This document shows, piece by piece, positions 36,025 to 45,528 of a stretch of 64,000 nt of DNA. This DNA is from CAWATZ01 sp963784995 (GTDB lineage: Bacteria; Planctomycetota; Planctomycetia; Gemmatales; Gemmataceae). Each line of letters begins with the position of its first letter. The stretch's first letter is position 1. The stretch spans positions 930,001-994,000 of the forward strand of contig CAWATZ010000004.1 of the NCBI GenBank assembly GCA_963784995.1, read 5' to 3'. The position numbers were made by a program, and so were the translations under genes. Under the pieces are notes generated by a model that ran no database searches, had not been told where the DNA came from, and worked only from the letters and a program-made list of their open reading frames with translations.

Positions 36025-36506
36025 GGCGGTCCTCCCCCTGTCCGGATAGTGACCGATTCGACGTTGGCACTAAAGGTCTGTTGTTGAAGCGCTCGGCCTC
36101 CTTGATAGACTTGAACTGTTCCCGCTGGATGCGACTGGGGCAGACGGAGCCGCAAGATTGCACCTGAGAGCGGTGGCTGCTCAGCGTATAGAACCGCGTA
36201 ATCGGCCCCGATTGTCGTCTGGGTTCTCGGGGAGGCCAAGAAGTCTCCGGCGTTCTCAATCTCCCAGATCTCGACATCGAGAGAGACCCGCAACGGTCCT
36301 GGCGGTATCTTCACCAACACCAGGAAAGGGTTCACTGGAGCACCTTGCCCAGCCCCCGAATTACCTCCGCGACCTGCGGGGTGCGACCATTCGAGGTGGC
36401 CGCGCACCGCCACCATGAGGAAGAACAACACCAGCAGGCAGGCGAAACTGTTGGCGAAGACATCCACGAATGAGAGCGATAGCACGGGGCTGGTGTCCTG
36501 CTTCAT
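36021..36506 (-). CDS. TolR/ExbD-like single-pass membrane protein 1
   Basis: A 161-residue protein. LSLSFVDVFANSFACLLVLF is a membrane helix with the proton-relay-type Asp near its cytosolic end, as in ExbD/TolR. Then a Gly/Pro linker and a small beta domain (PLRVSLDVEIWEIENAGDF, SGAILRLRLPQSHPAGTVQV). Overlaps at both ends (ATGA with the MotA/TolQ-like gene upstream and with the second TolR-like gene downstream) show translational coupling and imply fixed stoichiometry. No OmpA domain. Two different TolR-like subunits next to one TolQ-like subunit suggest a heteromeric stator. Confidence 0.6.
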   Translation of the reverse strand: MKQDTSPVLSLSFVDVFANSFACLLVLFFLMVAVRGHLEWSHPAGRGGNSGAGQGAPVNPFLVLVKIPPGPLRVSLDVEIWEIENAGDFLASPRTQTTIGADYAVLYAEQPPLSGAILRLRLPQSHPAGTVQVYQGGRALQQQTFSANVESVTIRTGGGPP

Positions 36507-37800
36507 CCCTTCCTCGGAGGTTTGCCATCTCTGGTTTCAGCTGTTGATCTTGGTGCAACCTGCGCCACAGGCATTTCCCGGCCATCTGTCTTTCTGCCCT
36601 CTCCGTCCTGTTCATTGGGGCGCGACGGAGTGCGAGGCTGTTCCTTGATGTCCGCGCATTTCTTCAACAATTTGCCTTCCCACTTCCGCAAACAGCCCTG
36701 CTCATACAAGCGATAAATCACTGCAACGACTCCTGCAACGGCACCCAACAGCAGCGCGAGAAGTGTAGCATCGAAAGCATATCCAAGATGGAGGGTAATC
36801 TCTCCAATCGCTCCTTCTTTGTTCCGTTGGTTGAACAAGCCAGATGCGGCGAGCAGGGCATTCCCGATGCCCAGGACAGTACCAATGAAGCCGAATGAAG
36901 GCAGCAAGCCGAGCAGAAACGAGAACGTGCCATATACGTCGTTCTCGAGCATGGTCCGAAGGCGGCTGAACCCATCGCGATACCAGTTCGCCTCGCTCGG
37001 CCAGGGCTTTCCACGATACCGGTCGTCGGTCAGGATGTCAGTCCAATTGTCGCTCGGCCTGTTTTGCGCCAATTCAAGCCCTAACCGCCACAAGACTACC
37101 CAGCGTCGGAACACCGTGACGAGAATCAGCCAGAAGAGGTAGATGATCGTCCACTGAACCCAGCCGGTGATTCGGTTCAAGGCACGAATTGGATCGCGCA
37201 TCTGGGCGAGAAGGCGGTCACTGAAGCGAACCAGGATCGCGCGCTTCGCAGCGTGGTTATCTTGGACTTCCAGGGTCTTGCGCCAGCTGCCGCTGTCTAG
37301 GGCTTCGACAGCCTTGACCACGTCCTCGCCAGTTCGGCTGTGGGGGGACGACACCCAGAAGACGCGCCAGCCCTGACGGCGATCAACAATCAAATCGCGC
37401 ACCACCTTGCGGCGGTCCTTACCCGTTGGGTCCGACTCTCCTCCAGAGATAGCGCCGAACAGATCCTCGAGTTGCTTGCTGGCCGGGTGGGTCAAGACGA
37501 TCGCATTGCTCACCCATGGATGCAAAGCACGGCGAAGAGTAGGGTCAGTCTCCGTGAATTCCAAGATTGTGTCTGCGGCCTGGGCAGTAGTCGTCGCATC
37601 CGACAACTCTCCCAGAATCGTCTGGTCGTAGGCGCGTTCGATACCATCGATTAGCCAGTTGTTATAAGTGCAATAGGTGAACATGGTGAGAAGAAGCGCA
37701 CAATCAAAGCGGGCACACCCCAACCGACGTTCAGCAGATCAGACCCGAGGAACCAGCGAAACGCCCGCTCAAGGCGCGACAGCTTGGGCGGCTGATTCAT
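36503..37800 (-). CDS. MotA/TolQ/ExbB-like proton channel subunit
   Basis: About 431 residues with four hydrophobic segments. The C-terminal half carries the family core: FLLGLLPSFGFIGTVLGIG (third helix) and LGYAFDATLLALLLGAVAGV (fourth helix). Between helices 1 and 2 lies a ~150-residue soluble insertion (HPASKQLEDLFGAISGG, WRVFWVSSPHSRTGEDVVKA). A cytosolic tail is rich in Arg/Pro. Start: ATG 37800 has AAAGGAG nine bases upstream and encodes NQPPKLSRLERAFRWF; the rest is in another frame, requiring a one-base correction near 37685–37695. Otherwise a TTG at 37723 starts a shorter protein. Its stop overlaps the TolR-like gene. Inferred to conduct protons with the two TolR-like partners. Confidence 0.75.
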
Positions 37801-37889
37801 GGTATCAGTCTCCTTTGATGAAGCGATTGGACAGAGGCGGGCGCTCCCCTATCTCATCCCTTTGTCGGATACGCGATCTGGTGCAGCGG

Positions 37890-40800
37890 TTAGTCCGGCC
37901 GAGCAAGTCCCAATAGAAGCCCAAGCGGATTGGCGGCGTCCCAGTCGGGATTGGCTTTTCGCAGTTCCTGCCAATCGGCGATGGCAACGCGGGCCACTGC
38001 TTCGGCCGACAATCGTTTTCTGTCTTCCGGATCGCGCCACTCGGGAGCGAGAAACCGCTTCGACTCTTTCTCCCAGCGTTCAAAGCGTGTCCGTGTTAAG
38101 TGGACAGCGTTCTGTTTCGTCTCAACCAGACGTATCAGCAGCCAGCCATCGTCTGCTTCCGCACAGACACCCTGAGGACCGATCCAAGCCTGTTTCACCT
38201 GCCGGGCCGACCCACCGGGCTGGAAGCATGCCTCCGCCAAGGCATGCGCACCCTGGTAAAGCTTCGAGACGCGGTCAACCAAGTGGATCGGGATCACCTT
38301 CTCTAGCTTGGCAGCGTCGGGTGCCAGCAGCCATTGGCCTTTGCCGTCTCGCGTCAACCACGAAAAGCGCGAGTTGGCCGGATCATGGGCCACAATGACG
38401 ACGTAATTGGCCTCTGTCGTCCGCTTGCTGAGTTCCTGGAAGAAGGCATCTGTCCGCTGCTCTGGGGCGATGAAAGGTGCATAGATAACAGCCGTGTGGG
38501 ACCGATTGTCCCGGACCCAGATGAACTGGCAATGTCGCAAATCTTTGTTGCTTTCGGACGAGGTTTGGTCATACTGAAGAACATAGCCATCCGCCTTTTT
38601 GCGGATGCTCTCAGGTTTGGCCCTGTGTCCCGGAAATGTCTTCAACTCAAAGTGCCTCCCGGCGGCATAGATAGAGGCGATCGCCCGTCCCGGAATTTCC
38701 GAGAAGAAGTCGGCGCTCAGCTCACGGTACTCCTCCGTTAGGTCATGGAATTCTTCAGCTTTGTCTTTCCAAACACGGACGTGGACCACGCAGCGCTCCC
38801 CCGACGGGGCGAAGACTAGTAGATCGTAGTTCTTGTCTTGGTGGCGCCAGCACATGAACACACACTCGGCCGGATCGGGAACTTTGAGGGAAGCGGCCGG
38901 GAAACGCAGTAAACAGGCCTTGGTCTTTACTTCCGTGACGATGACATCGCCGTCCTTGAAGTCGTAATTAAGGTCGCCTCGCGCAATGCGCTGGGGGAGA
39001 AGAGGCCCGGTAGAAGGGGTCTCCGGAGACGGCCTTTCTTCTTCCTTGTCCTGCGGCAGAACAATGGGGTCATGATTCGGAGGAACAATCTCTCTGATCT
39101 GGGGGGTAGCTCTGCCTGAACCCTTACCTTCCAGTTTCGCACTTAATTCACCTGGCTCTGCGTCTTGCAGAGACGTCTTCTCATAAACTAGAGTAGGCGA
39201 GCCTTTCTCCCATTCCCAGAGACGGTAGACGCGAAAGCCGTTGGGTTCGATCTCGAACACGACTGTCGCCTTCCCAAGACGGAGATTGAGAACGGCCTCC
39301 CCTCGCAGCGCATAGTCATTGACGAAGTCACGAATGTGGCCTTCGAGCCGCACCTTACCAGGACCGCAGGCGATGAATCCCGAGGCAGCAAGATAGGGCC
39401 CAGCTTTGTCCAGGCCAGATTTTACTTTGCCTTTGAAAGCCAGCGGCCCAGCAGATGACTCGACTGCTGCTTCCAGGCACCGCTTCTTCAGCGACAGTTT
39501 CGTCTCACCCAGCAAACGAAGCGGAATCGCCTCAAGTCCTGGCAAAGCGCTGCCGGACCGAATGCGTGCGCAGAATTCTTCGGTATTGAAATCCAGGTTC
39601 ATCTCCGCATCAGCGACTTTCGTCCTCACCACGAAAACCTGCGCCGACCCACCCAACATAGGCCCCTCCCAGCGACCCTTGATCGCGACTTTGAGAAAGG
39701 CGACGAATAACCAGGGGTTTCTCAGGGTGCGAGGCACCACCTTTTTACTGCTTGCCTGTGCCAGACCTGGCGGCAAAGGTGGAGTCACACACCCAGTGAC
39801 TTCCAACTCGCATTGCTTCGGCCGGATGTGTACCTCGATGTCGCTCACGGCGAAGTTCGGCAGGGAAATCGTATCTATCCAACTTAAGTTGTAGTCGGCT
39901 TGTCCCCAGTTCAGGCCTTCCTCATCCAGCACTAGATTCTCCAGCCCAGCGGATAAGCTGAAGACCGGAATGTCCATCTCCACCCGGAGAGCTACGGCTG
40001 GACGACTGAGGCGGAGCCAGCGGCCTTCGCCGAAATAGTTTCGGTTCACCCCGACACGGACGAAGAGCGAACCGAGGTTCGCCCGAAGGGCAGTTGCCGT
40101 GTCAAGCAGTTTCTCGGTCTTGTCGAACAGCATAGCATTGATGTCGTCCTCTGACAATCTCCGCCAAGACTTGTTCTGGCGAGTGACCTCTTCATCCCAG
40201 GGCAGCCGAACGTCGTTCGCCAGAGAGATTTCGTGGGCCAACAGAGCGACTACGGCGGAAGGATTCCATTTCTTCATTCGGGAACGCAGGGCCTTGTGGT
40301 TGGCCCACTGTCGATCCGCTGCTCGACAGACTGTTTCATCCGATAGAAGTTGATCGATTAGCCCCGAAACATTATTGACCTGGTACGCTTCCACCTGGCC
40401 CAACTGGAGTATCTCAAGGTCTGCTACGGTCAGCTTCAAACTCAATAGGTTTCCCCCTTTTGGTCCCGGCGTAACGACCGGTTCCACTATGCCGTCCAGC
40501 CCCGGGTAAGCCGAGCGCAAGTGCTTCCAGGCGGCGTCGAGGATAACTTCTGCGGGGGCCGGAATTTTTTCCGGCGCCGAGACGGGGGCGAGGCCCCTCG
40601 GCCCTTTGACCTGGAACCCATCTGGCAACTTGACGCGGCCCTTCCCGTCTGGCCCAAGTTCCCAGATGATCCCCTGGACAACAGGTGAATCCCGTCGGGC
40701 AGCCTCGACCGCACAAAACTCCAGGCGAAGCTGACTGCTGCTTGGAACTACCTGGATGCGGGTTAGCTCAAGTCGTCCCCGGTAGGTCTCCAGTTTCTTC

Positions 40801-42023
40801 TCAACTCGCGCGACTCGTTCCGCCAGTTCGATCCGGGTGGCCACGTCTGGCAGTGCGTCGAACGTCAGCCGTCCCTCTTCTGTCAAGCGCGCCCCAAGTT
40901 CGATCAGCGGCAGGTTGGGCAGGTTGAAGGATGCTCGCAATTGCGCTGGCCCCGTGGAGTTCTTCTCGACACGAACTGGCAGTTCCTTCCAGGTACTCAG
41001 GCGGAGCAGGTGGTTTTCGAGATTCTCGCGGCTACCGATGCCGAGCGACCTCATCGCGTTGCGAAGTTCTTCCACGGGAGCGGCACCTCGCAGCTGAAGT
41101 TGGGAGGGGAACGACCACCCAGGAAAATCATCACAAACCAGATCGAATGTCAGATCGAGGACGGGTTGCTCCCAGGTTCCCCTAATCTGGGCGCGGGCAT
41201 GGCGGACTCCGAATGCTGCAGGAACACGACCAGCATGCAGCATCCGAGCACACGCATCTTCTTGAACACGTATATCCTCAGTGGCAGCTGGCCACGCCGG
41301 GCGCACATCCACCCCTTGCGGGAGGCAAGGTTGCCTCAGGAGGAGGACGCCTGGCCATTGCTCTGAAGTCTTTCCCTCTCCGGTGGGCTGACTGACCCAC
41401 AATTCCCAGTCGATTCGCGTGTCAAAGCGGTCGTAGGCAACAGCTTTTTCGGCGGATGAGCCGCGCGGCCGACGGAGAACGAACCCCACTCCCGCCGCGT
41501 TCGGAGTGCGGACTGACGTGCAGGCATCAACTGCATTGTAAAAGGCCTCGACCGGTGCCAACTGGGCATCGTAGGCCTTTAAGAACGCATCGACCCAGAT
41601 AGACTGGTCCGCGACGGGTTTGCCGAAAAGGCCACACGCGGTCCGGCGGGTCCATGACGGTTCAATGGGGTAGGCCGAGCCGCCCACTTGAGAAAGTGCC
41701 AGTTCTGCGGAGCGTGACTGAATGAGGCGTTGATACGCTGCCTCGCGCTGAATCCGGGCTGCTTTTGGGTCGGCACCGTCCGGAATGCGTTTGCCCTGCT
41801 TGCGCAGGTTGCGGGCAAACTCGCCGAGGCGGCGGATTTCGACTGGATCGTTCTTTCTCTTGAGTGCGGGAAAGGCATACTCGGGATCTCGAGTGTACCA
41901 CCAGCAAAGACCGCCGAACACAAGGGCCAGGAAGAGAAATGACAAAACGAGACCTGTCAGCCAGCGGCGGCCGGACCGGGCGAAGGCTGGCCGATGCCGG
42001 ACGGAAGATACGGTTGCAAACAC
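37890..42023 (-). CDS. Giant membrane-anchored protein of the stator operon
   Basis: 1377 residues. GTG 42023 is preferred because GGAGG lies eight bases upstream; TTG 42038 would include that site in the coding region. One N-terminal membrane helix (RWLTGLVLSFLFLALVFGGL) is followed by a very long, presumably periplasmic part with many short beta strands and repeated amphipathic patterns (PVLDLTFDLVCDDFPGWSF, LRASFNLPNLPLIELGARL, VALRVEMDIPVFSLSAGLEN, GKVRLEGHIRDFVNDYALRG). The topology and strand-rich pattern recall AsmA/TamB-like envelope proteins, but I cannot show homology. Residues ~970–1060 are Pro/Glu-rich. The C-terminal ~300 residues form another domain (LVVFAPSGERCVVHVRVWKD, HTAVIYAPFIAPEQRTDAFF). 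Lies 89 bases before the MotA/TolQ-like gene in the same operon. Confidence 0.7.
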   Translation of the reverse strand: MFATVSSVRHRPAFARSGRRWLTGLVLSFLFLALVFGGLCWWYTRDPEYAFPALKRKNDPVEIRRLGEFARNLRKQGKRIPDGADPKAARIQREAAYQRLIQSRSAELALSQVGGSAYPIEPSWTRRTACGLFGKPVADQSIWVDAFLKAYDAQLAPVEAFYNAVDACTSVRTPNAAGVGFVLRRPRGSSAEKAVAYDRFDTRIDWELWVSQPTGEGKTSEQWPGVLLLRQPCLPQGVDVRPAWPAATEDIRVQEDACARMLHAGRVPAAFGVRHARAQIRGTWEQPVLDLTFDLVCDDFPGWSFPSQLQLRGAAPVEELRNAMRSLGIGSRENLENHLLRLSTWKELPVRVEKNSTGPAQLRASFNLPNLPLIELGARLTEEGRLTFDALPDVATRIELAERVARVEKKLETYRGRLELTRIQVVPSSSQLRLEFCAVEAARRDSPVVQGIIWELGPDGKGRVKLPDGFQVKGPRGLAPVSAPEKIPAPAEVILDAAWKHLRSAYPGLDGIVEPVVTPGPKGGNLLSLKLTVADLEILQLGQVEAYQVNNVSGLIDQLLSDETVCRAADRQWANHKALRSRMKKWNPSAVVALLAHEISLANDVRLPWDEEVTRQNKSWRRLSEDDINAMLFDKTEKLLDTATALRANLGSLFVRVGVNRNYFGEGRWLRLSRPAVALRVEMDIPVFSLSAGLENLVLDEEGLNWGQADYNLSWIDTISLPNFAVSDIEVHIRPKQCELEVTGCVTPPLPPGLAQASSKKVVPRTLRNPWLFVAFLKVAIKGRWEGPMLGGSAQVFVVRTKVADAEMNLDFNTEEFCARIRSGSALPGLEAIPLRLLGETKLSLKKRCLEAAVESSAGPLAFKGKVKSGLDKAGPYLAASGFIACGPGKVRLEGHIRDFVNDYALRGEAVLNLRLGKATVVFEIEPNGFRVYRLWEWEKGSPTLVYEKTSLQDAEPGELSAKLEGKGSGRATPQIREIVPPNHDPIVLPQDKEEERPSPETPSTGPLLPQRIARGDLNYDFKDGDVIVTEVKTKACLLRFPAASLKVPDPAECVFMCWRHQDKNYDLLVFAPSGERCVVHVRVWKDKAEEFHDLTEEYRELSADFFSEIPGRAIASIYAAGRHFELKTFPGHRAKPESIRKKADGYVLQYDQTSSESNKDLRHCQFIWVRDNRSHTAVIYAPFIAPEQRTDAFFQELSKRTTEANYVVIVAHDPANSRFSWLTRDGKGQWLLAPDAAKLEKVIPIHLVDRVSKLYQGAHALAEACFQPGGSARQVKQAWIGPQGVCAEADDGWLLIRLVETKQNAVHLTRTRFERWEKESKRFLAPEWRDPEDRKRLSAEAVARVAIADWQELRKANPDWDAANPLGLLLGLARPD

Positions 42024-42096
42024 GACCGATTCCTCCAAAGCAAGAGTGCGACTCCCTTTGGCGCAACTACGACTCTGGCCCGATCAGAAAAGCATG

Positions 42097-42333
42097 TCAG
42101 GGCGGGGGCGGCGAGTCAGGAGGGTCGATTCCCCGCTTGCCGGCCTTGTCCTTCTTGGCGTCCTTGGCATCCTTCCCCTCCTTGTCTTTGTCGTTGGGGG
42201 GCGTAGCACTGTCACCCTTCCCGGTTCCAGTTCCAGTTCCAGCGCCGTCCCTTTTGGGGTCATTGCCACCGCCGCCACAGCCGAAACCGATCAACAGGCC
42301 CGCGATAACGAGCAGGCTCATCAACTTCTTCAC
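42097..42333 (-). CDS. Small lipoprotein
   Basis: 78 residues; GTG start at 42333 with GAAGGAGG nine bases upstream. Signal KKLMSLLVIAGLLIGFGCGGGG contains a lipobox ending at Cys. The mature part is low-complexity, Lys/Asp/Pro-rich (KDKEGKDAKDAKKDK) and would be disordered. It is 73 bases upstream of the giant gene and probably starts the operon. Such short lipoproteins can anchor or tether; role unknown. Confidence 0.65.
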   Translation of the reverse strand: MKKLMSLLVIAGLLIGFGCGGGGNDPKRDGAGTGTGTGKGDSATPPNDKDKEGKDAKDAKKDKAGKRGIDPPDSPPPP

Positions 42334-42747
42334 AAGTAGATCCTCCTTCAATGAAGAGGAGTGCCACCATCCACCCACAGTGCGGGGAAAACCGTCCGGA
42401 AACGCGACGACGAACGCTGAACCCGCCTCGACCTTGCTACACGCTCATGCCAACGCTATTGCTTTAGATTATCCCCCAGTCACTCGATGAGCAACTACAT
42501 TTGGTCTCACGACCCGCTTGGGTAGTGGCTTGCGTGCCTCGGTCCAGCACACCGAAGCAAGGTTTTGAGTACAACGCCAGCCGGTGCTCTACCCTCGGAG
42601 CCGCGCGTCCGGCCAAACGCGCCTGGCTCTGGGTCAGGCGCCAGGCTTCGACCCGTGAAGAATGAATGAAGACCAGAGATCCTCCATCTGGCAAAGGCAT
42701 TCCTCTTAGCCTATGACTTCATCCGCCTCGACCCACCACTGCTCCTT
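42334..42747. other. Gap between the operon and the PSD1 gene
   Basis: I see no supported gene, repeat or RNA here. A minus-strand frame at 42464–42700 is too irregular in composition. The promoter of the stator operon should lie in this stretch, but no strong consensus is visible. Confidence 0.5.
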
Positions 42748-45474
42748 TCACCGCACGTGGAGGAACTCATTGGAGTTGAACAGCACCAGGCACAGGTCGG
42801 CCAGGGCTCGCGTCTCCGGGCCCACGTCCCACGGCTTCAGGTCGCGCTGGTAGCCTTTCATCCCATCCAGCTCCTCTTCCCAGGTGAACTCCTCACCGGT
42901 CATCTCCTCGACCATCTTGCGTTTGACGCGGGTGGGAAGAGGCACCGGCTTCGGCGGGTTGCGGCGGTGATGCTCCGTCATCTTCGCGACGTGTTCCCGG
43001 CACCGGCTCAGTTCTTCGACCGATGGCCCTCTCCCATAACAGTGCCGGAACGCTCGCCCGATCCTGAATTCGAGGTCGCCCGGGAGCTTCTCCAGAGCGG
43101 CGGCCAGTGCCAGGGCGCGGTCGTGGGCGAACGCGCTGTTGAACAGGGCGAACACCTGCGGCGTCACGGTCGTCTGGTCCCGGCACTCGCACGAGGTCTC
43201 GCTGCCGGGTCGGTTGAAGACTTCCTGGATCGGGTCGGTCAGGGTGCGCTGGCGGAACGCATACAGCGTGCGGCGGTTGCGCTGCTGCGGCGTTGGCGAG
43301 GGCTGGTACGCGGGAGCGACCGAGCCCATGACGTGCCGCGGTTGCAGGGCGACTTCCCAATTGATCTCGGGAAAGACCCCAGGACCGCCGACCTCGCGGT
43401 TCAGCTCGCCGCTGATGGCGAGCATTGTGTCGCGGATCTCCTCAGCGGAGAGCCGGCGCGGCGAGAAGTAGGCGAGCAGCTCGTTGTTTGGATCGAGCGT
43501 CCGCAGCCGATCCATCTCGGGATGCTCGCCGGCCTGACGGTACGCTTCCGAGGTCAGGATCAAGCGGTGCAGCTTCTTGAGCGACCAGGAATGCTCGACA
43601 AACCAGACCGCCAGGAAGTCGAGCAACTCGGGGTGCGTCGGCCGTTTGCCCATCTTGCCGAAGTTGTTGGGCGTACCGACCAGCCCCTTGCCGAAGTGAT
43701 GCTGCCAGACGCGGTTGACGATGACGCGGGCGGTCAGCGGGTTGCTGGGGCTTGCGATCCAGTTCGCCAGGGCCAGCCGGCGGTCGTCGAGTGTTGTCGG
43801 GATGCTGTTCCACGCGGTCGGGGCGAGGCGGTCGTTGGACCCGGCCACCGCGCTGAGGACGCCCGGCGTCACCGCCTCCGCGGGGGTTTGCAGCGAGCCG
43901 CCGGGGAGGATGTGGACGTCCGGAATTGGCCCCTCGCGGCGAGCGGGAATCGGATTGATCGCTTTGGGCGACTGGTATTGTCGCGGAGCGCCGTTGTAGA
44001 CGGTGAAGGCGTAGGGCTGGAACCGCAGCAGTTCGCGCTCGAAGTGCTGCACGCGCTTCTGACCGACTTTCAGCTGGCTCAGTTCCTGGATGCTCAGGCC
44101 GAATCGGTCCTTGTTGGGGCGGCGCTCAATGGGAATGTCAGTCAGGGCCTTGATGCCGCGTTCTTTCAGGTAGACGGCAATGGCTTCGTTGCTCTTCTTG
44201 CGAATGCGAGCCACTTCTTCCTGAGCCGAGCGGAGGCGGGCTTCGACAACGGCCCGGCTGCTGTCGAAGCCGCGGATGTTCTCGCAGGGGAGGAAGGGCA
44301 GCTCGCGCTCGGCCAGCTGCACCGGAGCGAAGACCGCCTGGAGGCGGTAGTAATCGCGGGTCGGGACCGGATCGAACTTGTGATCGTGGCAGCTGCAGCA
44401 GCGCAGGCCCTGGCCCAGGAAGGTCACGCCGACGGCGTGGGTGACGTCGTCGAGGAACTGCTGCCGGGTGACGGCGGCCACGCTCATGCCCGTGTGTTCC
44501 CACGGGCCCAGCCGCAGGAAGCCGACCGCGATGGCCATTTCGGGATCGTCCGGGTCCAGCTCGTCGCCGGCCAGCTGCTCCTTGACGAAGCGGTCATAGG
44601 GCTTGTCGGCGTTCAGCGACCGCACCACCCAGTCGCGGTAACGCCAGGCGTTGGGCCGCTCGAAGTCGTTGGAGAAGCCGCTGGTGTCGGCGTAGCGGGC
44701 CACGTCGAGGAAATGCTGGGCCCAGCGCTCGCCGTGGTGCGGACTTTTCAGGAGACGGTCCAGCAGCCGGGCCCAGGCGTCCGGCCGCTCGTCCTTGACG
44801 AACGCCTCGACCTCTTCGGGAGTCGGCGGCAGTCCGGTCAGGTCAAACGTCACCCGGCGGATCAGGGTGCGGCGGTCGGCCGGGAGAGCGGTGCGCTCGA
44901 TGCCGCGCTGGCGGAGGCGCTGGCGAAGAAATGCGTCGATGGGGTGGGAGACGCCGGCAACGTCGGGGACGGCCGGCCGCTGCAAGGGGCGGTAGGCCCA
45001 GACGTCCTCGGGCTGGTACTTGCGCTGGTCCCATTCCGGTGATCGGCCCCCACTGGTGGCGATGGTGATTCCTCCCGGCGGCGAGGCCGGGAGCGCCGGC
45101 CTGTCCGGCCAGGGAGCGCCCAGCGCGATCCAGCGCCGGACCTGCTCGACCTCGTCGGCCGAGAGACGGTCATTCTCCTTGGGCGGCATCACCAGCGTCT
45201 CGTCCTTGCGGGTGACGGCGAGGTACAGCAGACTGTCCTCCGGCTTGCCGGGCACCAGCGCCGGCTTGCCGCTGTCGCCGCCCTGGAGCGCCGTCGCACG
45301 GGAACGCAGGTCGAGGCCGCCGCGGAGCTTTTTCGGATCGTCCCCGTGACAGGCGAGACAGCGGCTTTTCAGGAGTGGCTTGATCCGTTCCGAAAAGAGC
45401 TGCTCACCCGTTTCCGCGGCCCGGACGGAGATGGGTACAAGGAGGAACAGCAGCAGAATGGTGTGGTGTCGCAT
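42748..45474 (-). CDS. PSCyt1/DUF1549/DUF1553 planctomycete protein
   Basis: A 908-residue exported protein. The signal peptide ends near VRAAETGEQLF. Then a Planctomycete cytochrome C domain with haem motif CLACH (residues ~38–42) and the distal part MPPKENDRLSADEVEQVRRW; a DUF1549/PSCyt2 domain (IDAFLRQRLRQRGI, PTPEEVEAFVKD, FLDVARYADTSGFSNDFERP); and a DUF1553/PSD1 domain (NPLTARVIVNRVWQHHFGKG, LVGTPNNFGKMGKRPTHPEL). These proteins usually sit beside a DUF1501 gene, which is absent here. Family role unproven; envelope redox or sulphated-polysaccharide metabolism has been suggested. Length is normal. Confidence 0.93.
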   Translation of the reverse strand: MRHHTILLLFLLVPISVRAAETGEQLFSERIKPLLKSRCLACHGDDPKKLRGGLDLRSRATALQGGDSGKPALVPGKPEDSLLYLAVTRKDETLVMPPKENDRLSADEVEQVRRWIALGAPWPDRPALPASPPGGITIATSGGRSPEWDQRKYQPEDVWAYRPLQRPAVPDVAGVSHPIDAFLRQRLRQRGIERTALPADRRTLIRRVTFDLTGLPPTPEEVEAFVKDERPDAWARLLDRLLKSPHHGERWAQHFLDVARYADTSGFSNDFERPNAWRYRDWVVRSLNADKPYDRFVKEQLAGDELDPDDPEMAIAVGFLRLGPWEHTGMSVAAVTRQQFLDDVTHAVGVTFLGQGLRCCSCHDHKFDPVPTRDYYRLQAVFAPVQLAERELPFLPCENIRGFDSSRAVVEARLRSAQEEVARIRKKSNEAIAVYLKERGIKALTDIPIERRPNKDRFGLSIQELSQLKVGQKRVQHFERELLRFQPYAFTVYNGAPRQYQSPKAINPIPARREGPIPDVHILPGGSLQTPAEAVTPGVLSAVAGSNDRLAPTAWNSIPTTLDDRRLALANWIASPSNPLTARVIVNRVWQHHFGKGLVGTPNNFGKMGKRPTHPELLDFLAVWFVEHSWSLKKLHRLILTSEAYRQAGEHPEMDRLRTLDPNNELLAYFSPRRLSAEEIRDTMLAISGELNREVGGPGVFPEINWEVALQPRHVMGSVAPAYQPSPTPQQRNRRTLYAFRQRTLTDPIQEVFNRPGSETSCECRDQTTVTPQVFALFNSAFAHDRALALAAALEKLPGDLEFRIGRAFRHCYGRGPSVEELSRCREHVAKMTEHHRRNPPKPVPLPTRVKRKMVEEMTGEEFTWEEELDGMKGYQRDLKPWDVGPETRALADLCLVLFNSNEFLHVR

Positions 45475-45528
45475 GTCCCTATTGAAACCGAGCCGGCCGG
45501 TTCTGACAAGAGTCTGTCCGAAGGAACT

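Noticed and set aside
35512..42333. Zorya defence system
   Set aside because: A MotA-like gene is present, but the TolR-like proteins lack the OmpA domain of ZorB and there are no ZorC/D/E-type genes.
42464..42700. Minus-strand 78-codon frame
   Set aside because: No ribosome-binding site or recognisable pattern; probably chance in a GC-rich gap.
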